Shown here: positions 18,153 to 27,164 of the stretch, piece by piece
Layout of the letters: each line of letters begins with the position of its first letter
Position numbering within the stretch: position 1 is the stretch's first letter
Program-made: the position numbers and the translations under genes
Assembly: GCF_000966285.1 (NCBI RefSeq)
Contig: NZ_KQ031391.1
Span: 6,262,430-6,326,429 of the forward strand
Origin: Pseudofrankia sp. DC12
Lineage (GTDB): Bacteria > Actinomycetota > Actinomycetes > Frankiales > Frankiaceae
Direction of reading: 5' to 3'
DNA: 64,000 nucleotides
Notes under the pieces: model-generated
The model's input: only the letters and a program-made list of their open reading frames with translations
What the model was told of the DNA's origin: nothing
Database searches by the model: none

Positions 18153-18378
18153 GGTTGGTGGTGGGCTGGTTCAGGACCCTCCGGCGGGTTGGTCGGGTGT
18201 CGGCGCGGGCTCCGCGGTGGGCGGGTGTCGGGGCGAGAACTGAGGCCCGCCGGCGGCGGAGCTGGGCGCTCGACCGGCGCCGGGCGCATTGGTTCAGCCG
18301 GAGCAGCACCCTACGGAGCTGGCGATCGGCCGGAGCGACGCGCACGGCACTGCAGGCTGCCCGGCGCCGGGCTGCTGC
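18153..18378. other. Intergenic stretch after repeat cluster
   Basis: About 225 bases between repeat family 2 and the stop of the kinase gene. I see no gene, clear promoter or long hairpin in it. Confidence 0.4.
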
Positions 18379-20451
18379 TCAGCCAGCGGTAGGGGTGGGG
18401 GAGGAGCTGGCGGCCTCGATGGGGACGCGGGCCTTGGGGCCGGCGCCGATCGTGTTGCGGGCCTCGATGTAGACGGTCACTCCGGGCGGGCAGTCGGCTC
18501 CGTCGGCGGTGGTGCAGGTCAGGACGAAGGCCGGCGAGGTGCTGGTGGTGACCGACGTGCCCGCCCCGTTCCCCGTCACGGCGATCCGGTAGTCGACCTG
18601 GCTGTCGCCGCCGAGGTCGGTGGGCGGGTCCCAGGTCAGCCGGCGGCTTCCGGCCCCGGAGATGGTCTGGACCACGTTACGCACCGGACCCGGAGCGACG
18701 CAGCCGACGGCGTCGACGGGCGCCGATGGGGTCGATCCGTCGGGGCCTACGGCGGTCACCGTGAACGAACGGCTGGAACAGTCGGGAACCTTGACGGCGA
18801 CGGTGGTCCGCCCGGCGGGGACGGTCCTGGTCGCCAGGCCGGTGGCGGCGATCTGGTAGCTGGTGACGGACCCGCCGTCGGGCTGCGTGATCGTCAGCGA
18901 CACGGCCCCGGACTGAGCCGTCGCCCGCACGCCGGGCTGCGCCGGGGCGCCGGCGGACGGCGAGCCGGTGACGGTCGGCGACTGCGTGGGCGGCGACGTG
19001 GGGCTCGCCGAGGCGGACGGACGAGGCCCGCCGCCGGTCGACGCGTCGGCGGGCGCGCTCGCTGACACCTCGGGAGTGAGCCCGAGCGTCGGCGCGTAGT
19101 CGGCCCCGGTGTCGCTCGCGCCGTCGCCGTCGCCGTGGCCCGCCGCCGACCGCAGCGCGGCCGCGATACCCGTGCCGACGAGCACCAGGACCACGGCGAC
19201 GGCGACCAGCAGCATGAGCCCGCGCCGCGACGGGCCCGACCGGCGGCGGCCCGGCCCGCCCGGCGGCAGCGCCCGGTTCGGCGGTGCCGCGGAACCTGCC
19301 CACGAGGTCGAAACAGCGTCCGCCCACGGTCCTGAGCCGGACACCCGGGACTGCCTCCAGTCCCGGGTGTCCGGCGCGAGGCGGTCGCGGGTGGCCGGCA
19401 GGTCGGTCCTGGTCTCGGCCACAGCGTCGTCGGCGAGGAACCGGTTGAGCACGGTGGGCTGCGCGCCGTCGTCGAGCCCGCCGGGCACCTGGGTGGTCAG
19501 GTTGCGGTCCCAGCCCGGCGACAGGCTCCACGTGGGCACGGACTCGTGGGTCCGGGTGCCCGACGCCGACGGGTCCGGGACGCCCAGCCGCGGCAGCGCG
19601 GGCAGGCCGGACAACGTCGGTTCCAGCGCCGCCAGCGTCGCGATGGCCTGGGTCGCGGTGGGACGGTCCCCGGGCAGCTTGGCGAGCATCGCGGCGAGCA
19701 GGTCCCAGAGCTGGTCGGGCAGGTCCGCGGGCCGCGCGGGGGTCTCATTGACGTGGCGGAGCAGCACGGCGATCGCAGGGCCGCCGACGAACGGCGGCTG
19801 GCCCGCGAGCAGCTCGTAGAACAGGCACCCGGCGGAGTAGATGTCGACGGCAGGGGTGGTCGGCTGGGCGCTGGCCAGCTCGGGGGCCAGGTACGACGGC
19901 GTTCCCAGAACTCCGGTGCCGGTTGTCAGCGACGGGCCTTCCAGCTGGCGGGCGATGCCGAAGTCGGTGAGAACCGCGTCGTCGCCGTCGAGCAGCACAT
20001 TCTCCGGCTTGACGTCGCGGTGCACGACGCCGGCCTCGTGCGCCCGGCGCAGCGCGATCAGCACCTGGCTGGTGAGCCGGGCCGCGTCGGTCGGGGTGAG
20101 GGTGCCGCGGCGGCGCAGCAGGCGGCGCAGGTCACCGTCCGGAAGGTAGTCCATGACGATTCCGACGCGGTCGTCCTGGGCGATGAGGTGCCGGATCCGG
20201 ATGACGTGACGGTCGGCGAGCCGGGCGACGACCGAGCATTCCCGCAGCAGCCGGGCGACCACCTGCGCGTCGTCGGCCAGCTCCTGGCGCAGCAGCTTCA
20301 CGGCGACCAGCTCGCCGTTCGGGCCGACCGCGCGGCGGACCTCGCCGGTCGCGCCGCGGCCGAGCACCTCACCGATGCGCAGGTCGCCGAGCGTGAAACG
20401 GTCCTCGGCGGTCACGCCGCCGATGCCCGTGCCCGTCCAACCGCCGTCCAT
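18379..20451 (-). CDS. Membrane Ser/Thr protein kinase with extracellular FN3-like domains
   Basis: 690-aa PknB-type kinase. The catalytic domain covers residues 20-285: G-loop LGRGATGEV, VAVKLL lysine, HRDVKPENVLL catalytic loop, TDFGIAR, and GTPSYLAPE activation segment. A Pro-rich juxtamembrane stretch leads to one membrane helix near 412-435 (GLMLLVAVAVVLVLVGTGIAAAL). Outside are a Ser/Pro/Thr-rich linker and two fibronectin type III-like domains (about 505-600 and 600-685; SYQIAATGLATRTVPAGRTT, then RRLTWDPPTDLGGDSQVDYR). FN3 modules in such kinases probably sense cell-wall or secreted ligands. It is transcribed singly, close to a DosR-like response regulator, which might be a target in the manner known for DosR and PknH. 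Confidence 0.92.
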   Translation of the reverse strand: MDGGWTGTGIGGVTAEDRFTLGDLRIGEVLGRGATGEVRRAVGPNGELVAVKLLRQELADDAQVVARLLRECSVVARLADRHVIRIRHLIAQDDRVGIVMDYLPDGDLRRLLRRRGTLTPTDAARLTSQVLIALRRAHEAGVVHRDVKPENVLLDGDDAVLTDFGIARQLEGPSLTTGTGVLGTPSYLAPELASAQPTTPAVDIYSAGCLFYELLAGQPPFVGGPAIAVLLRHVNETPARPADLPDQLWDLLAAMLAKLPGDRPTATQAIATLAALEPTLSGLPALPRLGVPDPSASGTRTHESVPTWSLSPGWDRNLTTQVPGGLDDGAQPTVLNRFLADDAVAETRTDLPATRDRLAPDTRDWRQSRVSGSGPWADAVSTSWAGSAAPPNRALPPGGPGRRRSGPSRRGLMLLVAVAVVLVLVGTGIAAALRSAAGHGDGDGASDTGADYAPTLGLTPEVSASAPADASTGGGPRPSASASPTSPPTQSPTVTGSPSAGAPAQPGVRATAQSGAVSLTITQPDGGSVTSYQIAATGLATRTVPAGRTTVAVKVPDCSSRSFTVTAVGPDGSTPSAPVDAVGCVAPGPVRNVVQTISGAGSRRLTWDPPTDLGGDSQVDYRIAVTGNGAGTSVTTSTSPAFVLTCTTADGADCPPGVTVYIEARNTIGAGPKARVPIEAASSSPTPTAG

Positions 20452-20565
20452 CGGTTCCGCTCCCCTTGTGTCAACCCCGCGATCCTCGCATGGCCCGATC
20501 GGGGCCAGGAGAACCGGTCGTCCGGGGCCGCCGCCGGGTGACGGGCCCGGCTCGGAGGCGGGAGG

Positions 20566-21201
20566 CTACTTCTCGACCCGGGCGGCGAACACCGCGGCCT
20601 GGGTCCGGCTGGTCAGCTCCAGCTTGACCAGGATCGAGGAGACGTAGTTCTTGACCGTCTTCTCGGACAGGTGGATCCGGCTGGCGATCTGCCGGTTCGT
20701 CAGGCCCTCGGCGACCAGGTGCAGGATCTCCCGCTCGCGGGTGCCGAGCGCGGCGAGCTTCGGGTCCTGCGCCGGGCCCTCCCGCAGCCGGGTGAGGACG
20801 CGCTGGGTGACGGCCGGGTCGAGCAGCGAGCGGCCCGCGGCGATCGTGCGGATCGCGCCGATCAGGTCGGTGCCCTTGATCTGCTTGAGCAGGTAGCCGG
20901 CCGCGCCGGCCATGATCGCGGAGAACAGCGCGTCGTCGTCGTCATACGACGTCAGGATCAGGCAGCCGATCTCCGGATGCGCGGAGCGGATGTCCCGGCA
21001 GACGTCGATGCCGCTGCCGTCCTCCAGCCGAGCGTCGAGCACGGCGACGTTCGGCGCGGCGGCCGGCAGCCGCCGCAGCGCCTCGGCGGCTGTCGACGCC
21101 TCGCCGACCACCTGGATGTCGCCGGTGTCCTCGAGCATCTCGCGGATGCCACGACGCACGATCTCGTGGTCATCCAGCAGGAACACCCGCACATCACTCA
21201 T
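20566..21201 (-). CDS. NarL/LuxR-type response regulator, DevR/DosR-like
   Basis: 211-aa two-component response regulator. The receiver domain is residues 1-120: VRVFLLDDHEIVRRG acidic pair, phospho-acceptor Asp in VAVLDARLEDGSGIDVCRDI, and conserved Thr/Lys in LILTSYDDDD and GYLLKQIKG. The C-terminal LuxR HTH is GTREREILHLVAEGLTNRQIASRIHLSEKTVKNYVS. The receiver and linker sequence are close to mycobacterial DevR/DosR. No histidine kinase lies beside it, so it is an orphan here. The ATG at 21201 precedes the receiver directly and the upstream open frame is rejected. No DosR-box was found in this window. Confidence 0.88.
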   Translation of the reverse strand: MSDVRVFLLDDHEIVRRGIREMLEDTGDIQVVGEASTAAEALRRLPAAAPNVAVLDARLEDGSGIDVCRDIRSAHPEIGCLILTSYDDDDALFSAIMAGAAGYLLKQIKGTDLIGAIRTIAAGRSLLDPAVTQRVLTRLREGPAQDPKLAALGTREREILHLVAEGLTNRQIASRIHLSEKTVKNYVSSILVKLELTSRTQAAVFAARVEK

Positions 21202-21607
21202 GATCCATACGATACCCGGTTCATCCAGCTCAGAGCGGCTCCTCGGGCCTGCTCCTGCCGTTCGGACCAGCCACGACGGGCTCCGGGACGGGACGATCGG
21301 CCCGGTCGATGGGCCCACCCTACGGGCCAAAATGACCGCCCTGGGCGGCCCGTCCGGCCCCTCGTTCCGACGGGCCGATGGGGAGGGGCGCCTCATCGGC
21401 CGCAGGTCGAGAGGTCATGGCCGCGACCGCACCATCGGCTGGTGGCCTGGCCTGGGCCGGTGCCTGACCTTCCGGTCGGCCGCCGAAGTAGCCGGGAAAC
21501 GGACGCGCCCGCCGGCACGGTCCGCCGGCCCGGGTGGACCGGGCTGGCGGACGAGCGCCGACGGGCGCGTTCGTGCGCGCCGGACAAGGCGCGCTCGGCG
21601 TCGCCGC
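21202..21607. other. Intergenic region, 400 bases, no gene
   Basis: Separates the response regulator start from the stop of azoR. Open frames are present in several phases, as expected at this GC content, but none has a homology-like pattern. A weak resemblance to a family-1 repeat arm (CGGGCCAAAATGACCGCC) is seen near 21324-21341. Confidence 0.4.
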
Positions 21608-22243
21608 TCAGGCGCGGACGCGGGCCTTGACGGCGTCGGTGGCGGCCGCCCGCGAGCTGTGGAACAGGGGCTGGAACTCGGCCAGCGCCGGGTTGATGGT
21701 CGAGAGGGTCATGTGGACGTTGACGAACTCGACGTCCTCGGCGCCCAGCGCCTCGACGACGTGGGTCAGGTACGGCGTCACGTGGTCCCAGCCGTCCTTC
21801 GGGGTGCCCGGCCCGTAGGACCCGCCCTGCGAGGTCACGATCGTGACCTTCTTGCCGCCGAGCAGGCCCGGGTTCGTCGCGTCGGCGATGGTCAGGCCCG
21901 GGACCATGAGCTGGTCGATCCAGGACTTGAGCGTCGAGGGAATCGAGAAGTTGTACATCGGGGCGGTGAAGAGCACCTCGTCCGCGGCGGCGACCTCGCC
22001 GATGTAGGTCCCGCGGGCCTTGACGGCGTCGGCCTGCTCCGAGGTCCGCTGGTCCTCGGGGGTCATCCCGGCGGAGACGGCGGTCCAGTCCAGGTGGGCC
22101 GGCGGCTGCGACGCGAGGTCACGGTAGGTAACGGTGCCATCTGGGCTGCGTGCCTGCCACTCGGCGACGTACTCCCGTGCCACCGTGCGGGAGACGGAGT
22201 TGTCGCCGGCGAAGCTCGACTCGATGTGCAGCAGGTGGGCCAT
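21608..22243 (-). CDS. azoR: FMN-dependent NADH:azoreductase/quinone reductase
   Basis: 211-aa flavodoxin-like enzyme that reduces quinones or azo compounds with NADH and FMN, protecting against electrophile stress. Signatures are HIESSFAGDNSVSRTVAREYV at the FMN phosphate-binding N-terminus, ADEVLFTAPMYNFSIPSTLKSWIDQLMVPGLTI near residue 88 and KKVTIVTSQGGSYGPG near 132. The length is normal for AzoR. It is divergent from a MarR regulator with 155 bases between the starts, the usual arrangement for redox- or phenolic-sensing MarR control. Confidence 0.92.
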   Translation of the reverse strand: MAHLLHIESSFAGDNSVSRTVAREYVAEWQARSPDGTVTYRDLASQPPAHLDWTAVSAGMTPEDQRTSEQADAVKARGTYIGEVAAADEVLFTAPMYNFSIPSTLKSWIDQLMVPGLTIADATNPGLLGGKKVTIVTSQGGSYGPGTPKDGWDHVTPYLTHVVEALGAEDVEFVNVHMTLSTINPALAEFQPLFHSSRAAATDAVKARVRA

Positions 22244-22304
22244 GGTGACTCTCCTCGTGGGGGAGGCTCTGGGCGCTCGCCGCTGTGCGGCTGGCCCAAG
22301 GTCG

Positions 22305-22340
22305 GTTATCGAACAGATCGTCTATTAGAGAGATTAGTTG
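22305..22340. promoter_or_regulatory. AT-rich putative operator/promoter between azoR and marR
   Basis: An AT-rich island in the shared intergenic region contains two ATTAG motifs 9 bp apart (CTATTAGAGAGATTAG) preceded by GTTATCGAACAGATC. It is the only such sequence in the gap and lies where a MarR dimer would control both genes. This is position-based inference. Confidence 0.35.
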
Positions 22341-22398
22341 CTGCGCCGCTCATCGTAAACACTGACGAACGGAAGTCATTCCGGGGTACCCTCGTGCG

Positions 22399-22992
22399 AT
22401 GGCGCAGCTAACAGGAGCCGGGGCCGAGCCGGCCCTAAGTGACCCGTGCGCCCCCGAGCCCGCCTGCCCCTCCATCGAGGTCGACGCCCTGCTCACGGAC
22501 GACATGGCCAAGGATCTGGGGTGGCTCGTCGGCCAGATCCAGCACGGCTACCTGGCCGCCGCGTCGGCGGCGGTCGACGCGGTGCCGGGCGGCCTGCGCG
22601 GGCTGTATGTGCTGGGCGCCTCGCTCTGCGGCCGGGCGCCCAACCAGATCGAGGTCGCCCGCCGGTTCGGGATCGACCGGACGGTCATGGTTCACCTCAT
22701 CGACCAGATGGAGGACGCCGGCCTCGTCGAGCGCCGGCCCGACCCGGCCGACCGGCGGGCCCGCATGATCGTCGGCACCGACCGTGGCCGAACCGCCTAC
22801 GACGAGGCCCAGGCCCGGCTGCGCCTCGTCGACGAGCACGTCCTGGCCCCGCTGGGCGAGGACGAGCGGGGCGCTTTCGCCGAGATGGCTCGCCGTGTCG
22901 TCGCGCACCTGGTCTCCATCGATCCCACCCAGACCGAGTCAGCCTGCCAGCGCGCCACCGGCGAGCTGGACAAGCACGCTCCGCTCGCCTGA
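22399..22992 (+). CDS. MarR family transcriptional regulator
   Basis: 197-aa winged-helix regulator. The N-terminal 35 residues are variable. The core has GWLVGQIQHGYLAAASAAV, GLRGLYVLGASLCGRAPNQIEVARRFGIDRTVMVHLIDQMEDAGLVERR (recognition helix near residue 95), and the wing DPADRRARMIVGTDRGR with the conserved Asp-Arg. A C-terminal dimerisation helix follows. It likely represses the divergent azoreductase and itself, responding to a phenolic or oxidant. No redox Cys typical of OhrR is in the usual N-terminal position. Confidence 0.88.
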   Translation: MAQLTGAGAEPALSDPCAPEPACPSIEVDALLTDDMAKDLGWLVGQIQHGYLAAASAAVDAVPGGLRGLYVLGASLCGRAPNQIEVARRFGIDRTVMVHLIDQMEDAGLVERRPDPADRRARMIVGTDRGRTAYDEAQARLRLVDEHVLAPLGEDERGAFAEMARRVVAHLVSIDPTQTESACQRATGELDKHAPLA

Positions 22993-23102
22993 CTCTGGAT
23001 CTCACGGTCGCCGGCCCGCGTTCACGGGCCGTTTCGCGCAACGACGATGCCGTTCCTCGATGGCCGGCGCGGTTTCGCCGCCCGACCGTCGTCAGGGCGG
23101 CT

Positions 23103-23154
23103 GGCCTGAGTCCACGGGGGTGCCGCGAGTTGTCCACCCCCGTGAACTCAGGCC
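23103..23154. terminator. Bidirectional hairpin terminator
   Basis: A 20-bp stem with a single mismatch: GGCCTGAGTCCACGGGGGTG (23103-23122) pairs with CACCCCCGTGAACTCAGGCC (23135-23154) around a 12-base loop. It lies between the convergent MarR gene and the TetR-like gene, and the stop codon of the latter (23148-23150) is within the stem. There is no U-tract, as is common in actinobacteria. Confidence 0.75.
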
Positions 23155-24041
23155 TGGTCTGTGGCCGCCTCGGGCCGGGCGGTCTCGGCGGCCTGCTCCG
23201 GTCCGTCGGACGCGGGGCTGACCGCGAGGCGGACGAGGTCCTCCAGGCTCAGCCCGTCGTCGAGGTGGTCGAAACAGGCGACGAGCAGGGCCAGCGCCGC
23301 TGTGCCCAGCAGCGAGGTGCCCCGCTCGTGGTCGAAGACCCGGCCGTCGTCCTCGACCATCAGCCGCACCTGCATGCCCTCGGTGACGGCCGTCATGATG
23401 AAGTTGAGGTCCTTGATGGTCAGGCCGGCCCTGGGCTTCAGGCCGCGAGCCGCGGCGGCCTTCTCGTAGGAGTCCTGCCAGGCCTGGGTGCTGATCCGGT
23501 ACATCTCCTGCACCGTCGAGCGCGCGATCTCGTCCCGGGCCGCCATCGCCGCGCCGATCAGCCACGTCCGCATCGCCGGGCTGTTCTGGCTGACGATCAG
23601 GTCCTGATAGGCGGCGTCATGGACGGCGCGCACGACGTCCTCGGCGTCGGCGAGGCGGTCGCGGGCCTCCGCGGTGCGGTCGGCGATCTCCTTCCAGTGC
23701 GCCCCGCGCAGGCTGTAGGACAGCACGTCCCGGATGAAGTCCGGCTGGTAGGGCCAGCGGTCGCGGAACGTGCCCTCGGAGCCGTGCAGCCGCTCACCGC
23801 TCCTGGTGACCTCGTCGATCACCGCGCGCTGGGACAGCCAGCGGAACAGGGGCCGATCCTCGGGGTCGGCCCCCTCGGCCGGGCCGAGCTGGGCGTCGAT
23901 CAGCCGCCGCCCCGCCTCCAGGTACTCACGGGTCAGCTCGTCGTTGGCGAGCAGCTTGCGTCCGGCGTCGGTCTTGCGCCGGGCGGCACGCATGAGTCCG
24001 GACAGGACGGGGGACAGGTCCTCGTCGGGCGCTTCCGTCAC
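23148..24041 (-). CDS. Long atypical TetR-like regulator
   Basis: 297-aa soluble, mostly helical protein, considerably longer than the usual 190-220 aa of TetR repressors. The only recognisable element is GTFRDRWPYQPDFIRDVLSY near residue 90, which resembles the third helix and exit of a TetR HTH. It is preceded by SQRAVIDEVTRSGERLHGSE, where helix 2 should be. About 70 residues come before it, instead of about 20, and a long helical ligand-domain-like part follows. GTG at 24041 has AAGGAGA 7 bases upstream. A TetR assignment is tentative; it could be a separate helical family. Confidence 0.5.
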   Translation of the reverse strand: MTEAPDEDLSPVLSGLMRAARRKTDAGRKLLANDELTREYLEAGRRLIDAQLGPAEGADPEDRPLFRWLSQRAVIDEVTRSGERLHGSEGTFRDRWPYQPDFIRDVLSYSLRGAHWKEIADRTAEARDRLADAEDVVRAVHDAAYQDLIVSQNSPAMRTWLIGAAMAARDEIARSTVQEMYRISTQAWQDSYEKAAAARGLKPRAGLTIKDLNFIMTAVTEGMQVRLMVEDDGRVFDHERGTSLLGTAALALLVACFDHLDDGLSLEDLVRLAVSPASDGPEQAAETARPEAATDQA

Positions 24042-24364
24042 GACCGCTCTCCTTGGGCGAGGGCGCGGCAATATCACAACGAGGCACAGCCTAACAACGT
24101 CTCGGCGGCCGATGACGCCACATCCTCGCATATCCGAGGACGGGAGTGGGAGCACGTCGCCGAAAGGACGCGGCCGTGAGCTGGCTCGGCCTTCCGGACT
24201 ACGCAAGGCTTAGCCCCGACAACGGGGCGCGGGGAACCCGCCTCGTGGTCGTGGGCGCTGGGGGGTGTCCACTCAGGGAGAGCCGCCGGGGCCAGCGACT
24301 CAGACCTTCTACGGGGGGGATGGTCTGAGCCGCTGCCTCGGTGGTTCGAAACGCTCACACTCAT
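24042..24364. other. Intergenic region with hairpins
   Basis: No gene supported. It holds a perfect 8-bp hairpin CTCAGACC/GGTCTGAG (24299-24306 with 24322-24329) and a smaller one TCCTCG/CGAGGA near 24120. The first may be a further terminator or part of an unrecognised RNA; no tRNA or known ncRNA could be fitted. Confidence 0.4.
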
Positions 24365-24398
24365 GATCCCCGCCGGCTCCTGGCGCCCGGCGGGGATC
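24365..24398 (-). terminator. GC-rich hairpin after ABC-F gene
   Basis: GATCCCCGCCGG (24365-24376) pairs perfectly with CCGGCGGGGATC (24387-24398) around a 10-base loop, 38 bases downstream of the ABC-F stop codon. No T-tract follows. Confidence 0.65.
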
Positions 24399-24435
24399 AG
24401 CCGTTTCTGCGGGTGTCTGCCCAGCGGGCGCGGGC

Positions 24436-26103
24436 CTACAGGGTCGACTCGGTGACCTCGCCGGCCTCGACGTGCAGGCGGCGGGTGACGCGGACGGCGT
24501 CGAGCATCCGGCGGTCGTGGCTGACCAGCAGCAGCGTACCCGGGTAGGTCTCGAGCGCGGACTCCAGCTGCTCGATCGCCGGCAGGTCGAGATGGTTCGT
24601 CGGCTCGTCGAGCACAAGGCAGTTCACCCCGACGGCCTGCAGCAGAGCGAGCCCCGCCCGGGTCCGCTCGCCAGGGGACAGCGCGCCGGCCGGCCGGGTC
24701 ATCTGGTCGGCACCCAGGCCGAACTTGGCGAACAGGGTGCGCACCTCGGCCATCACCCAGCCGGTGGCCGCCTCGGCGGCCGCGAGCGTCGTCTCCTCGC
24801 CGCGGAACCGGTCCCGCGCCTGGTCGACCTCGCCGACCCGCACACCCGAGCCGAGCGTCGCCGTCCCGGCGGCCAGCGGCACCCGGCCGAGCAGCGCGGC
24901 GAGCAGCGTCGACTTCCCACCGCCGTTCGGCCCGGTGATGACGACGCGGTCCGCCCAGGACACGGTCAGGTCGACCGGCCCGAGCCGGAAGCCGCCCGCC
25001 TCGTCAGCCGGGTCGGCCGGGTACTCGACGACGGCCCTGGCCAGGGTGGCGACGACGTCGCCGGACCGGGGGGCGGCGGCGATCGTCATCCGCAGCTGCC
25101 ACTCCTTGCGCGGCTCGTCGACCTCCTCCAGCCGGTTCAGCCTGGTCTCCAGGCTGCGCACCCGGGACGCGCTCTTCGTCGCGGCCTCGATCTTGTAGCT
25201 GCGCACCGACCGGTCGTTGTCCGGGACCTTGCGCTTGGCCCGGATCGCGCCGCGCACCGACTGCTCGCGCTGGCGCTGCACCTGGGAGACCAGGCTGGAC
25301 CGGGTGTCCGCGTAGTCCTCGTAGCGTTCGCGGGCGTGCCGGCGGTCGAGCTCCCGCGCCTCGAGGTAGGCCTCCCAGCCGCCCGCGTAGTGGGTGACGT
25401 CGCGGCGGTGCTGGTCGATCTCGGCGACGCTGTCGATCACTCGGTCGAGGAAGGCCCGGTCGTGGCTGACGACGACCAGCGCGCCGGAGATCCCGGTCAC
25501 AAACCGTTCCAGCCGTTCGAGGCCGTCGAAGTCCAGGTCGTTCGTCGGCTCGTCGAGCAGCGTGATGTCGAAGCGAGACAGCAGTACCGCGGCGAGCGAC
25601 CCGCGGGCGGCCTGGCCGCCGGACAGCGCGGTCGTCGGCGCGTCCAGCGCGTCCGCGGGCAGGCCCAGCTCGGCGCAGACCTGTTCCGCCCGCACGTCCA
25701 GGTCGGCGCCGCCGATCGCCAGCCAGCGTTCGAGCGCCGCCGCGTAGGCGTCGTCGGCGCCGGGCCGGCCCTCGGTGAGGGCCTCGGTGGCGTCGTCGAG
25801 CGCCGCCTGCGCCGCGGCGACGCCGGTGCGCCGCTCCAGGAACGCGCGCAGCGTCTCGCCGGGGCGGCGGTCCGGCTCCTGCGGCAGCAGGCCGACGTTG
25901 GCCGACGGCGGCGAGAGCTCGACCCGGCCGGCGTCGGGCACGGCCTGGCCGGCCAGCGCGCGCAGCAGCGTCGACTTGCCGACCCCGTTGGGGCCGACGA
26001 CGCCGACGCGGTCGCCCGGCGCGACGGTGAGGTCGACTCCGTCGAGCACCACCTGCCCCCCGCGGACGACGGAAAGGCCGGAGGCGACGAGGGTGGCGGA
26101 CAC
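24436..26103 (-). CDS. ABC-F family ATPase
   Basis: 555-aa soluble twin-NBD protein without membrane segments. NBD1 has Walker [10 protein letters not shown], signature [12 protein letters not shown] and Walker [17 protein letters not shown]2 has [21 protein letters not shown] and [13 protein letters not shown]. The inter-domain linker of about 80 residues is charged and rich in Arg/Lys ([16 protein letters not shown]), as in ABC-F proteins that reach the ribosomal P or E site. Such factors act in translation or protect ribosomes from antibiotics; which applies here is not shown. Transcribed alone, with a terminator hairpin downstream. Confidence 0.9.
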   Translation of the reverse strand: MSATLVASGLSVVRGGQVVLDGVDLTVAPGDRVGVVGPNGVGKSTLLRALAGQAVPDAGRVELSPPSANVGLLPQEPDRRPGETLRAFLERRTGVAAAQAALDDATEALTEGRPGADDAYAAALERWLAIGGADLDVRAEQVCAELGLPADALDAPTTALSGGQAARGSLAAVLLSRFDITLLDEPTNDLDFDGLERLERFVTGISGALVVVSHDRAFLDRVIDSVAEIDQHRRDVTHYAGGWEAYLEARELDRRHARERYEDYADTRSSLVSQVQRQREQSVRGAIRAKRKVPDNDRSVRSYKIEAATKSASRVRSLETRLNRLEEVDEPRKEWQLRMTIAAAPRSGDVVATLARAVVEYPADPADEAGGFRLGPVDLTVSWADRVVITGPNGGGKSTLLAALLGRVPLAAGTATLGSGVRVGEVDQARDRFRGEETTLAAAEAATGWVMAEVRTLFAKFGLGADQMTRPAGALSPGERTRAGLALLQAVGVNCLVLDEPTNHLDLPAIEQLESALETYPGTLLLVSHDRRMLDAVRVTRRLHVEAGEVTESTL

Positions 26104-26326
26104 GATCCCATTCTGCTCGCCGCGGCGGCCCGTCCGGTGATCTGGACCGGACGGCTGCCGGAGGCCGTGTGCCGGGGCCGGGCGGTCGCGCCGTCGGCCG
26201 CGGGGCCGCTGACTGGCGGGTCACCTTGTCGCCTGCCCAAGACCGGGTGTCGTGCAGTCGTCGACCGAAGCGCGCAACACATACGGCGGCGCACCATCAT
26301 GGACAACTAGCAGGGATGGAGCCGCG

Positions 26327-27088
26327 ATGGACACGAAGAGCGGATGTCAGCAGGCCGTGGGCCGCGAGGCCGCCGGACGGGCGAGCATCGGATGTCCCGT
26401 GCCGCGGGCCGGCCGCCGGGTGTGGGCCGGGCGCCGTGCTGTGCGGGCCGCTGGCGGGCCGGTGGTGGGCGCGCTGCTGGCGTTGACGGTCGCCGCCTGC
26501 TCGGGATCCGACGTCGCCTCGGGCTCGACCGGCGCCACGACGCAGCCGCCGTCGGCGGGCGCGAGCGCGACGAGCGGCACCGTCGCGCCGACGACCGGCG
26601 CGGCCACGGCGACCGGCGCCCCCGCGGTCCGGACCTGCCCGTCGTCCTCTCTCGCGGCGAAGGTCCAGAGCGCCGAGGGCGCGGCCGGGACTGAGTACTA
26701 CGAGATGGCGTTGACTAACACCGGCTCGACGCGCTGTGCCGTGGAGGGCTACCCCGGTGCCTCGCTGCTGGACGCGGCGGGCAACCAGCTCGGCGCTCCC
26801 GCCGACCGGGAGCCGGCCGGCCAGCCGCCGGGCGCCGCCGGCGCGAGTGGCGGGCGGATCGCGCTCGCGCCGGGTGGCCTGCTCGTCTTCACCGTACTGA
26901 TCACCCAGCCCGGGGTGCTGCCGGGCTGCCTGACGCCCGACACCATGACCAAGGCGGCCACCATGCGCGTCTACCCGCCCGACAACACCGTCGCGCTGCT
27001 GGTTTCGCTCAACGGCACCGGAGGCCTGCTGGCCTGCGCCGCTCCGGCCGTCCACGAGCTAAAGGTCACCACCGTCGGCGCGGTCTGA
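26327..27088 (+). CDS. DUF4232 lipoprotein
   Basis: 253-aa secreted lipoprotein. The N-terminus is long and Arg-rich (residues 1-45), then a hydrophobic core ends in the lipobox LTVAAC. A Thr/Ala/Ser-rich spacer of about 35 residues leads to a DUF4232 domain: CPSSSLAAKVQSAEGAAGTE, YYEMALTNTGSTRCAVEGYPG and LLDAAGNQLGAPADRE. It closes with PDNTVALLVSLNGTG and a second Cys pair. DUF4232 proteins are common on actinobacterial surfaces and have no established function. The ATG at 26327 has GGGATGGAG upstream. Confidence 0.8.
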   Translation: MDTKSGCQQAVGREAAGRASIGCPVPRAGRRVWAGRRAVRAAGGPVVGALLALTVAACSGSDVASGSTGATTQPPSAGASATSGTVAPTTGAATATGAPAVRTCPSSSLAAKVQSAEGAAGTEYYEMALTNTGSTRCAVEGYPGASLLDAAGNQLGAPADREPAGQPPGAAGASGGRIALAPGGLLVFTVLITQPGVLPGCLTPDTMTKAATMRVYPPDNTVALLVSLNGTGGLLACAAPAVHELKVTTVGAV

Positions 27089-27164
27089 CCCCCGAACACG
27101 CGAACCGGCGCACGGCCTGGGCGCCGGGCGGGGCCGATGGGTCGCTCCCGCCCGGCGCGGCGGA

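Noticed and set aside
21208-21607. DosR-type operator near the DosR-like regulator
   Set aside because: I looked for a GGGACT-N-AGTCCC type palindrome here and in nearby promoters and found none.
24170-24360. Possible tRNA or tmRNA (GGTTCGAAAC near 24342)
   Set aside because: No acceptor stem, anticodon arm or CCA-proximal pairing could be built around it.
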